Origin: Chryseobacterium sp. ZHDP1
Lineage (GTDB): Bacteria; Bacteroidota; Bacteroidia; Flavobacteriales; Weeksellaceae
Assembly (NCBI RefSeq): GCF_018603435.1
Contig: NZ_CP075682.1
Span: forward strand, 1,116,001-1,180,000
Direction: 5' to 3'
DNA length: 64,000 nucleotides
Of this stretch, positions 41,924 to 49,122 are shown piece after piece. Position 1 is the stretch's first letter; each line of letters starts with the position of its first letter. A program made the position numbers and the translations under genes. The notes below the pieces were generated by a model. The model was not told the origin of the DNA and made no database searches. It was given only the letters and a program-made list of their open reading frames with translations.

Positions 41924-43009
41924 ATGAAAGAAAATTATTTTTTAGATAATAATTTTGAAGAGAATGACAGGAGAGACATTGCTTTTCAATTAGTTAATGC
42001 ATTGAGAGAAGTTGTTAGTATTTCAAAAAAGATGAATCAACCAATTTCATATGAACAAACTTTAGATTTACTCAGTGATTTTTCTCCTGAAACTTATGAA
42101 GCTATTGTTCCATTAATGCAAAGAAAAAATGAAAGTGATTGGGTGAAATATTTTAAAGAAAAAGCAGATGCTCTTTCAACAGATGAAAATATTGTTTCAC
42201 CAATTACAGTTATAAACGAAGAACTTGCGGAATTAAAGAAGATAACTAAAACTAGATCGGATAAAAGATTTTTAAATAAAAGAGTTAGAGATTATGAAAA
42301 TGCATTAGATTATTTTTCACCTAGGAAAATCTCTGAGCACAAAATATTAAATAGAGATTTTTATTTAGCAGAAAGAACTGATTTTAAAATTGTTGAAACT
42401 TTATATGAGGATGAAGAACATAAAGATTATCGTTTAGATAATAACAACATTTTAAGATTAAGGTTAATCCATCCAGATAGACCAGAACACATTATTGGTG
42501 CGGATCTTATTTATGAACACTTGAATACGAAGCATAAAAACGTTCGATTTTTACATATGCAATATAAGACATGGAACAATAAGATTTTAAACTTTAAAGC
42601 TGGAAATTTAGAAGATCAAATAAACAAGTTAGATAATATTTTGTGCAAAGCTGGATATTGCAATGATTATGGAGGTAAAAGAATTGGAAGATTTTATAGG
42701 TTACCATATTGCTGTGCTTTTTTAAGACCAACAAGTAAAATGCAAAATTCTGATAGTAAAATGGTAAGTACGGGAATGCATATACCTATTTGTGAAGCAA
42801 AAAAAATAATGGAAACAGAAAAATCACTAACCAAAGAAAATATAAAAGGAAAAAATATTTCTTATAAAATTTTTGATGAACTTTTTAATTCAAATATGAT
42901 TGGATCAAGAGTTCTTAACTTTGATGAGCATCAAAAGTTTTATGAGGATAATGACCTTCTTGATAATAGAAATATAATAAGAATTCATGCACAAGAAATA
43001 ATGCTTTAA
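41924..43009 (+). CDS. Unrecognised protein with PD-(D/E)XK-like nuclease motif
   Basis: 361 residues, AT-rich, no signal peptide. The middle contains IIGADLIYEH (Asp194, Glu198) and, 15 residues later, FLHMQYK (Gln213-x-Lys215). This D...E...QxK spacing is that of Mrr-like PD-(D/E)XK endonucleases. A Cys-rich stretch follows (C241, C246, C263, C264, C290), which may bind zinc. The N-terminal ~130 residues are helical. I recognise no named family. It has its own promoter with a palindrome and a terminator after it. Its setting between repeat arrays and next to another orphan gene fits a mobile defence or restriction-type gene; that role is inference. Confidence 0.65.
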   Translation: MKENYFLDNNFEENDRRDIAFQLVNALREVVSISKKMNQPISYEQTLDLLSDFSPETYEAIVPLMQRKNESDWVKYFKEKADALSTDENIVSPITVINEELAELKKITKTRSDKRFLNKRVRDYENALDYFSPRKISEHKILNRDFYLAERTDFKIVETLYEDEEHKDYRLDNNNILRLRLIHPDRPEHIIGADLIYEHLNTKHKNVRFLHMQYKTWNNKILNFKAGNLEDQINKLDNILCKAGYCNDYGGKRIGRFYRLPYCCAFLRPTSKMQNSDSKMVSTGMHIPICEAKKIMETEKSLTKENIKGKNISYKIFDELFNSNMIGSRVLNFDEHQKFYEDNDLLDNRNIIRIHAQEIML

Positions 43010-43023
43010 CTATTGGTACAATA

Positions 43024-43051
43024 AAAAACCCTGCCTCACCGCAGGTTTTTT
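43024..43051 (+). terminator. Terminator of the 41924-43009 gene
   Basis: CCTGC and GCAGG pair around CTCACC, with A and T runs extending the stem and TTTTTT after it, 14 nt beyond the stop. Confidence 0.8.
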
Positions 43052-43079
43052 CATATCCATCCCCTACGCTCAAATTTTC

Positions 43080-43087
43080 TATCTTTG
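43080..43087 (+). promoter_or_regulatory. -7 promoter element of the LRR gene
   Basis: TATCTTTG matches TAnnTTTG. It overlaps the TTG (43085) that opens the reading frame, so that TTG cannot be the start and ATG 43118 is supported. Confidence 0.45.
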
Positions 43088-43117
43088 AAAACAATTCTTA
43101 AAAAAACGATAACCTTC

Positions 43118-43759
43118 ATGAACAAAAGAATACAAAAAATTGAGAATCATGTTCAGGATAGAAATTCTGTGGCATGGAAGAAACTTTGTGATTATATTGA
43201 TCGGGTTGCCGAAGACGGAAGGGAAGAATTTTCGCCGGCGGAAGAACTTTGCTATGATCTTTTTTCCCAGATTCATACGCTTCCGGAAACGATTTCAAAG
43301 CTTAAAAAGGTAAAAAAAGTCCGGCTGTACGGAAGTAAGCTCAAGCGCATTCCTCCAGAAATCGGACAGATGGAAGCACTGGAATATTTTGATGTGTACA
43401 CTTCCTACGATTTGCATTGGTTTCCTTATGAAATCACCCACTGCAAAAATTTAAAAAGCAGCATAATGAGCACGAGAGCCGTCTACGGCAATTATAGAAA
43501 CAGAATGGGCTTTCCGGATTTAAGCCAAAACCCTGTCCGTTACTCAGGCGAAACTGTACAGTGCAGCGTGTGCCGCAAAACAATAAGCTATGAACAGACC
43601 AATCAGCTCTGGATTTCCCTTTGGGTAGGAACCGATGTAATGCCTTTACTGGTGAATCTCTGCTCAGAAGAATGCGGGAATGCATTGCCACAACCACCTG
43701 AAAATTATATTCAGCACGCTCATAAAGGAAGTTCCGCCTTACAACAGCCTACGCGATGA
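43118..43759 (+). CDS. Leucine-rich-repeat protein, C-terminus truncated by frameshift
   Basis: 213 residues as read. A helical N-terminus is followed by about two LRR units (LPETISKLKKVKKVRLYGSK, IPPEIGQMEALEYFDVYTSY, PYEITHCKNLKSSI). A Cys-rich C-terminal part (CSVC near 150, NLCSEEC near 190) is likely a zinc-binding knuckle. The frame stops at 43757-43759, just after LQQPT. The next 150 nt still encode a plausible continuation in other frames (see next entry), so the gene has lost its natural end or the sequence has two compensating indels. Function unknown; probably a protein-binding cytoplasmic protein. Confidence 0.75.
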   Translation: MNKRIQKIENHVQDRNSVAWKKLCDYIDRVAEDGREEFSPAEELCYDLFSQIHTLPETISKLKKVKKVRLYGSKLKRIPPEIGQMEALEYFDVYTSYDLHWFPYEITHCKNLKSSIMSTRAVYGNYRNRMGFPDLSQNPVRYSGETVQCSVCRKTISYEQTNQLWISLWVGTDVMPLLVNLCSEECGNALPQPPENYIQHAHKGSSALQQPTR

Positions 43760-43909
43760 AAATGAACGTTTTGAGCGACAATTAAAAGCATATAAATTGA
43801 AGAAAATACGATTGAAACTTTGCAGGAAAAGGAAGTCCCGACGAACGAAATAAATACAGATGAACCGCCAAAACTGATCAGATTCATCAGAAAAATATGG
43901 GAGCGATAA
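43757..43909 (+). pseudogene. Out-of-frame remnant of the LRR gene 3' end
   Basis: From 43755 the +1 frame reads DENERFERQLKAYKL. From about 43800 a second shift gives EENTIETLQEKEVPTNEINT and DEPPKLIRFIRKIWER before TAA at 43907. The acidic linker and final IRKIW(E) helix look like a genuine protein end. One extra base near 43754 and one missing base near 43798 would restore a single frame of about 263 codons. Confidence 0.6.
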
Positions 43910-43929
43910 GCGTTGATACTTATTCTGTT

Positions 43930-45199
43930 CTAATCTGTACTGCTGTCTTGAGCGAAACGAATTAGAACCGAAAAATTTCAAATAGCTGCATTTTAACAGA
44001 TTCTTCACTGCATAATGCTTCGCAAAATTTCATTCTGAATGACAGAGGGATTTTACTGCTTTAAAATATAACACATAAGTCACATAAGTTTAGTTTAATG
44101 AAATATTTAAAAGAACACATAAGAAGAAAATCAAAGATTTTCATAAACTAATGTGTTCTGATATAACGCTTAAATTGTTTTAAAATCTTATGTGACTTAT
44201 GTGTTTAAAAAAACTCTTACATTCAATCTACAGCACTGTCATTTTGAGCGAAACGAAGTGGAGTCGAAAAATCTAAAATCAAAACGTTTTAATAGATTCT
44301 TCATTGCATAATGCTTCGCAAAATTTTATTCTGAATGACAGAGGGATTTTACTGCTTTAAAATATAACACATAAGTCACATAAGTTTAGTTTAATGAAAT
44401 ATTTAAAAGAACACATAAGAAGAAAATCAAAGATTTTCATAGACTAATGTGTTCTGATATAACGCTTAAATTGTTTTAAAATCTTATGTGACTTATGTGT
44501 TTAAAAAAACTCTTACATTCAATCTACAGCACTGTCATTTTGAGCGAAACGAAGTGGAGTCGAAAATCTTATATTAAAAGATTCTTCACTGCATAATGCT
44601 TCGCAAAATTTCATTCTGAATGACAGAGGGATTTTACTGCTTTAAAATATAACACATTAGTCACATAAGTTTAGTTTAATGAAATATTTAAAAGAACACA
44701 TAAGAAGAAAATCAAAGATTTTCATAGACTAATGTGTTCTGATCTAAAGCTTAGAAATTATTATAAAATCTTATGTGACTGATGTGTTTAAAAGCTCTTT
44801 CATTTAATCTGCAACACTGCCATTTTGAGTGCAACGAAGTGAAGTCGAAAAATCTTATATTAAAAGATTCTTCATTCCATAATGCTTCGCAAAATTTCAT
44901 TCTGAATGACAGAGGGATTTTACTGCTTTAAAATATAACACATTAGTCACATAAGTTTAGTTTAATGAAATATTTAAAAGAACACATAAGAAGAAAATCA
45001 AAGATTTTCATAGACTAATGTGTTCTGATCTAAAGCTTAGAAATTATTATAAAATCTTATGTGACTGATGTGTTTAAAAGCTCTTTCATTTAATCTGCAA
45101 CACTACCATTTTGAGTGCAACGAAGTGAAGTCGAAAAATCTTATATTAAAAGATTCTTCATTCCATAATGCTTCGCAAAATTTCATTCTGAATGACAGG
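43930..45199. repeat. Second array of ~285-296 bp composite tandem repeats
   Basis: After a partial unit (dyad CTGTC...GACAG, 43938-44043), four nearly identical units start with ACTGCTTTAAAATATAACAC at 44055, 44351, 44636 and 44932. The internal parts are as in the 37.3-39.7 kb array, but the units are more alike, with long stretches identical between neighbours, which points to recent tandem duplication. It ends after the last GACAG at 45199. No gene. Confidence 0.85.
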
Positions 45200-45288
45200 A
45201 ATAGTTTTGAAAAATAATCGTGAAAGCATTGTATTAAATAAAAGAATCTAAAAAGACCTATCATTCATCACCCTTCTTAACTTTTCAT

Positions 45289-45296
45289 TACATTTG
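45289..45296 (+). promoter_or_regulatory. -7 promoter element of the 45342 gene
   Basis: TACATTTG matches TAnnTTTG and leaves 45 nt to the ATG. It overlaps the TTG that opens the frame (45294), favouring the later ATG. Confidence 0.45.
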
Positions 45297-45341
45297 TTTC
45301 CAAAATTTAATATAATAACCACGAAATTACTTTCTTATTCT

Positions 45342-46130
45342 ATGCAAAAAATTGTCATTCTGTTGTTTTTCGCTTTATCGGCATCTGTTTTCGGTCAGGA
45401 TTATTTGAATAAAACCGAAAAATATGATGTGGAACTGTTTAATTATTTAGACAGTTTAACGATTGAGAAAAAAGTTCCTCTGGAAGAATATCTGAAGTTT
45501 TCAAAGCCTTTTTCGAAATGGGACATCCGACCTGTACAGCATGAGAAAATCTACGCGCTCGATTCGGTACGTACATCAAGTGAAATCTCCAATTTTTTCT
45601 GGGGTGGTTTTTCTCAGCGGTATGAACTGACGGAAAAGGAAGCGGCAGAAAAACCGAATCAGTTTTTAAAACAAGGTATGATTGACGAGGACAGGCATAT
45701 TCAGTTTCTGAAGGATCATCTTCCGGAATTCAAAACACTGGCTGCTCTTGTGGGAAAAAGCAGGAATTTAATCTATCTAAACCAGATTTCTTTGCAAAGG
45801 GTAGATGATATTTTTAAAGAAAACAATGGATACTGGTCTTATGTGATTCCGCAAAAATCGCCTTTCCCGATTTCAACAAAGATAAAAACAGAAAAGAGTT
45901 ACAGCTACAGTTCTTTACAGCAGCAGATTCTTGAGCAAATGAAGAAGGTAAATATCTACTCTGCGGTAAAGACAGATTTGGGAATATTTTTCCTTTTAGA
46001 CGGATTTTCAGACAATTCTTACGGTTATTATTTCTCCAAATCCGGAATGTTGGAAAACAATAATCACTTGTTTGAGATCATGAGTTCCCGAAATATCAGC
46101 GACGGATTTTACTATTATATTGCGAATTAG
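45342..46130 (+). CDS. Secreted protein of unknown function
   Basis: 262 residues with a signal peptide (MQKIVILLFFALSASVFG, cleavage before QDYLN). The mature protein is mixed alpha/beta with no cysteine, lipobox or sorting domain, so it is likely periplasmic. Motifs such as FWGGFSQRYELTEKEAAEK do not point to a family I know. It is bounded by the repeat array on the left and by the convergent hutU on the right. Confidence 0.7.
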   Translation: MQKIVILLFFALSASVFGQDYLNKTEKYDVELFNYLDSLTIEKKVPLEEYLKFSKPFSKWDIRPVQHEKIYALDSVRTSSEISNFFWGGFSQRYELTEKEAAEKPNQFLKQGMIDEDRHIQFLKDHLPEFKTLAALVGKSRNLIYLNQISLQRVDDIFKENNGYWSYVIPQKSPFPISTKIKTEKSYSYSSLQQQILEQMKKVNIYSAVKTDLGIFFLLDGFSDNSYGYYFSKSGMLENNNHLFEIMSSRNISDGFYYYIAN

Positions 46131-46212
46131 GAGGCTCTACAATTGGGATCATTATTTCTGAAAAATATTGATCGAAACACAACAGAATATACCTTATATC
46201 AAAAATTAGTAA

Positions 46213-46246
46213 AACTTTGTCAAGGTTTAAGAACTTTGACAAAGTT
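46213..46246. terminator. Hairpin between two convergent genes
   Basis: AACTTTGTCAA and TTGACAAAGTT form an 11-bp perfect stem, extended inside by GTT/AAC. It lies 16 nt beyond the hutU stop and 83 nt beyond the 45342 gene. Confidence 0.55.
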
Positions 46247-46261
46247 GATTTCATTTCTAAA

Positions 46262-48247
46262 TTAAAAAAGATTTTCATCCACAAAATTCGGAAGCGTTAC
46301 TTTCAGATTCGGCTCCATTTCCATGGCTCTTTTGATGGCGAAAACAGCGCCTTCATTTCTTGCCCAGCTTCTTCTTGAGATTCCGTTGTTTACGTCCCAG
46401 AACAGCATGGATTTTAATCTTCTGTCGGCATCATCGCTTCCGTCCAGCAGCATTCCGAAGCCTCCGTTGATGACCTCTCCCCATCCTACTCCGCCTCCGT
46501 TGTGGATTGAAACCCAGGTTGCCCCACGGAAACTGTCGCCAATCACATTATGGATCGCCATATCTGCCGTAAATCTTGAACCGTCATAAATATTGGACGT
46601 CTCTCTGTACGGCGAATCTGTTCCGGAAACATCATGATGATCTCTTCCCAAAACTACGGGTCCGATTTCTCCGTTTCTGATGGCTTTATTGAAGGCTTCT
46701 GCAATTTTCATTCTACCTTCTGCATCGGCATATAAAATTCTCGCCTGCGAACCGACTACCAGATTATTTTCCTGCGCTCCTTTGATCCACTGAATGTTGT
46801 CTTTCATCTGCTGCTGGATTTCTTCAGGGGAATTCTGCTGAATTTCTTCTAAAACCGCACAGGCAATATCATCTGTTTTCTGTAAATCTTCCGGTTTTCC
46901 GCTCGTACAAACCCAGCGGAATGGCCCGAAACCGTAATCGAAACACATCGGTCCCATAATATCCTGCACATAAGAAGGGAATTTAAATTCTCTTCCCAAT
47001 GTAGGATTTTCCGCCATTACATCGGCTCCGGCTCTGGAAGATTCGAGTAAAAAGGCATTTCCGTAATCGAAGAAATAGGTTCCTTTCGCCGTATGTTTGT
47101 TGATGGCTTCTGCGTGTCTTCTTAAGCTTTCCTGAACTTTATCTTTAAAAAGTTCCGGATCTTCCGCCATCATTTTATTGGATTCTTCAAAGCTCTGTCC
47201 TGCAGGATAATATCCTCCCGCCCAAGGATTGTGAAGCGAAGTCTGGTCTGAACCGATGTCAATTCTTAAATTCTCCTGATCGAATTTTTCCCAGACCTCA
47301 ACAATATTTCCCAAGTACGCCAGAGAAACAGATTCTTTATTTTCCTGCGCCTGTCTAACTCTTGCAACTAATTCGTCAAGATTTTCATGGATCTCGTTTA
47401 CCCACTTCTGGTCGTGACGGATTTTGGTAATCTTTGGATTAACTTCCGCACAAACGGTAACACAGCCTGCAATATTTCCTGCTTTTGGCTGCGCTCCGGA
47501 CATTCCGCCTAATCCTGAAGTCACGAACAGTCCGCCTTTCGGATCTTTATTGATTTTTCTGAACGCGTTCAGTACCGTAATGGTTGTTCCGTGAACTATT
47601 CCCTGCGGACCGATGTACATATAGCTTCCCGCCGTCATTTGTCCGTACTGTGTAACGCCCAAAGCATTGAATTTTTCCCAGTCGTCCGGTTTTGAGTAAT
47701 TCGGGATCATCATTCCGTTGGTTACCACTACTCTCGGCGCATCTTTATGGGAAGGAAACAATCCCATCGGATGTCCGGAATACATGACCAAAGTCTGTTC
47801 ATCCGTCATTTCAGACAGGTATTTCATTGTTAAAAGATATTGTGCCCAGTTGGAAAATACTCCCCCGTTTCCACCATACGTAATCAGTTCATGAGGATGC
47901 TGTGCTACTGCATAATCCAGATTGTTCTGAATCATCAGCATGATGGCTTTTGCCTGCTCCGATTTTCCGGGATATTCAGAAATCGGTCTCGCCTTCATCT
48001 CATAATCCGGACGGAAACGGTACATATAAATTCTTCCGTATTTTTCAAGTTCTTCCCTGAATTCCGGCAATAACTCTGCATGAAACTGGGGTTCGAAGTA
48101 ACGTAACGCATTTTTCAACGCTAGTTTTTTTTCTTCTTCCCCTAAAATTTCTTTGCGTTTCGGCGCATGATTGATATTGGTTTCGTAAGGTTTCGGCTGT
48201 GGCAGCTGGTTGGGTATACCCTGTTGTATCTGTTGTTGGAATGTCAT
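46262..48247 (-). CDS. hutU: Urocanate hydratase
   Basis: A 661-residue urocanase, the second enzyme of histidine degradation. It converts urocanate to imidazolonepropionate with tightly bound NAD+. It has family blocks VMYSGHPMGLFPSH, GLGGMSGAQPKA, FDYGNAFLLESSRAGADV, the Cys-containing GPFRWVCTSGKPEDL and HNGGGVGWGEVINGG. It is longer than the common ~555-residue enzyme through N-terminal and internal additions, as in the long Bacteroidota form. No other hut gene is next to it; hutH, hutI and hutG must lie elsewhere. Confidence 0.95.
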   Translation of the reverse strand: MTFQQQIQQGIPNQLPQPKPYETNINHAPKRKEILGEEEKKLALKNALRYFEPQFHAELLPEFREELEKYGRIYMYRFRPDYEMKARPISEYPGKSEQAKAIMLMIQNNLDYAVAQHPHELITYGGNGGVFSNWAQYLLTMKYLSEMTDEQTLVMYSGHPMGLFPSHKDAPRVVVTNGMMIPNYSKPDDWEKFNALGVTQYGQMTAGSYMYIGPQGIVHGTTITVLNAFRKINKDPKGGLFVTSGLGGMSGAQPKAGNIAGCVTVCAEVNPKITKIRHDQKWVNEIHENLDELVARVRQAQENKESVSLAYLGNIVEVWEKFDQENLRIDIGSDQTSLHNPWAGGYYPAGQSFEESNKMMAEDPELFKDKVQESLRRHAEAINKHTAKGTYFFDYGNAFLLESSRAGADVMAENPTLGREFKFPSYVQDIMGPMCFDYGFGPFRWVCTSGKPEDLQKTDDIACAVLEEIQQNSPEEIQQQMKDNIQWIKGAQENNLVVGSQARILYADAEGRMKIAEAFNKAIRNGEIGPVVLGRDHHDVSGTDSPYRETSNIYDGSRFTADMAIHNVIGDSFRGATWVSIHNGGGVGWGEVINGGFGMLLDGSDDADRRLKSMLFWDVNNGISRRSWARNEGAVFAIKRAMEMEPNLKVTLPNFVDENLF

Positions 48248-48359
48248 GTATTTGTTGATCGTTGTTAGTTTAGCAGATTTATTTTTGTGGTTTTAAAGAT
48301 ATTCAAATTAGAAAATCCCTGCAACTAATGTGATAAAATTTGAAACAGGATGAAAGATT

Positions 48360-48500
48360 CCCCTCCTCTGGAGGGGTGGCGAAAATTCGGAAGAATTTTT
48401 GACGGGGTGGTTTTAGATGATCTTTAATTTATCTTTTGTTTATTATTTTACCACCCCGTCTTCTCCCTTTGGTCGAATCCACCCCTCCGGAGGAGGGGAA
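48360..48500. repeat. Two inverted copies of a CCCCTCC/GGAGGGG repeat left of the DUF559 gene
   Basis: Copy 1 (48360-48414) reads CCCCTCCTCTGGAGGGGTGG ... GACGGGGTGGTTTTA. Copy 2 (48448-48500) is its inverse: TTACCACCCCGTC ... CCACCCCTCCGGAGGAGGGG. Each contains the 7-bp GC-rich hairpin CCCCTCC/GGAGGGG. Together they form a large dyad downstream of the DUF559 gene. Confidence 0.75.
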
Positions 48501-48516
48501 TTTTGTGATGGATATT

Positions 48517-48936
48517 TTACTCGTATTTATAATGTTCAATGATGAAGTTTTCTAAATCCTTCATTACAAACGACAAATTGTTCCGTACATCAAAATCTGT
48601 TATCCTGAATATTTTCAGATCTAAAGATTCGAGATATTTCTGTCTTACCTCATCATCAACTTCTTTTCCATCGTGACTCCAGCCGTCAATTTCTATAACT
48701 AACCCCAGCGTTTTCACATAAAAATCAACAATATAATTTCCGATAATTCTCTGTCTGTCAAAATCAATGTTATGGAATGTTTTCGCGCGAACCTGTTTCC
48801 AGAAAATGACTTCACTTAAAATTCCGGCTTTCCGTTTTCCGTTCAAAAGAGGTTTTAATTTGGGATTGTAGGGAAGATTTTCTACAAAATTCCTGCGAAC
48901 AGAAATTCCGTTAATTACTGTAAGGATTTCTTTCAT
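48517..48936 (-). CDS. DUF559 endonuclease-domain protein (Vsr-like PD-(D/E)XK fold)
   Basis: 139 residues. It has the DUF559 pattern LRRNFVENL-like start, AGILSEVIFWKQVRAKTFHN, FDRQRIIGNYIVDFYVKTLG, LVIEIDGWSHD and KIFRITDFDVRNNL. The Glu (SEVIFW), Asp (IVDFY) and Glu-x-Asp (IEIDG) are the presumed metal ligands of the Vsr-like nuclease fold. Such genes are frequent singletons in Bacteroidota and the target is unknown. ATG 48936 is used. The gene is bordered on both sides by copies of the same ~55-bp repeat, suggesting that gene and repeats move or spread together. Confidence 0.85.
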   Translation of the reverse strand: MKEILTVINGISVRRNFVENLPYNPKLKPLLNGKRKAGILSEVIFWKQVRAKTFHNIDFDRQRIIGNYIVDFYVKTLGLVIEIDGWSHDGKEVDDEVRQKYLESLDLKIFRITDFDVRNNLSFVMKDLENFIIEHYKYE

Positions 48937-48971
48937 CAATTGTTGCTTTTACTGTTTGTGTTTTTTAATTA

Positions 48972-49024
48972 AACCACCCCGTCAAAAATTTTATAAATTT
49001 TTGCCACCCCTCCAGAGGAGGGGA
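48972..49024. repeat. Third copy of the CCCCTCC/GGAGGGG repeat, right of the DUF559 gene
   Basis: It reads AACCACCCCGTC ... GCCACCCCTCCAGAGGAGGG GAATT, in the same orientation as copy 2 (48448-48500), so copies 2 and 3 are direct repeats bracketing the gene. Confidence 0.75.
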
Positions 49025-49075
49025 ATTTCCACTTTCCGGATAATGCGATGATTACATCTTTTCAAAAATAAAAAA

Positions 49076-49098
49076 CCTCACTGAAAATTTCAATGAGG
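49076..49098 (-). terminator. Terminator of the T9SS type B protein gene
   Basis: CCTCACTGAAA and TTTCAATGAGG pair with one mismatch-type position, followed on the minus strand by TTTTT. It lies 25 nt after the stop. Confidence 0.75.
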
Positions 49099-49122
49099 CT
49101 TTATAGAAATAAGCTTTTAGAT

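Noticed and set aside
46262..48247. A hut operon around urocanate hydratase
   Set aside because: No hutH, hutI or hutG homologue is next to it; the neighbours are a secreted protein and the DUF559 module.
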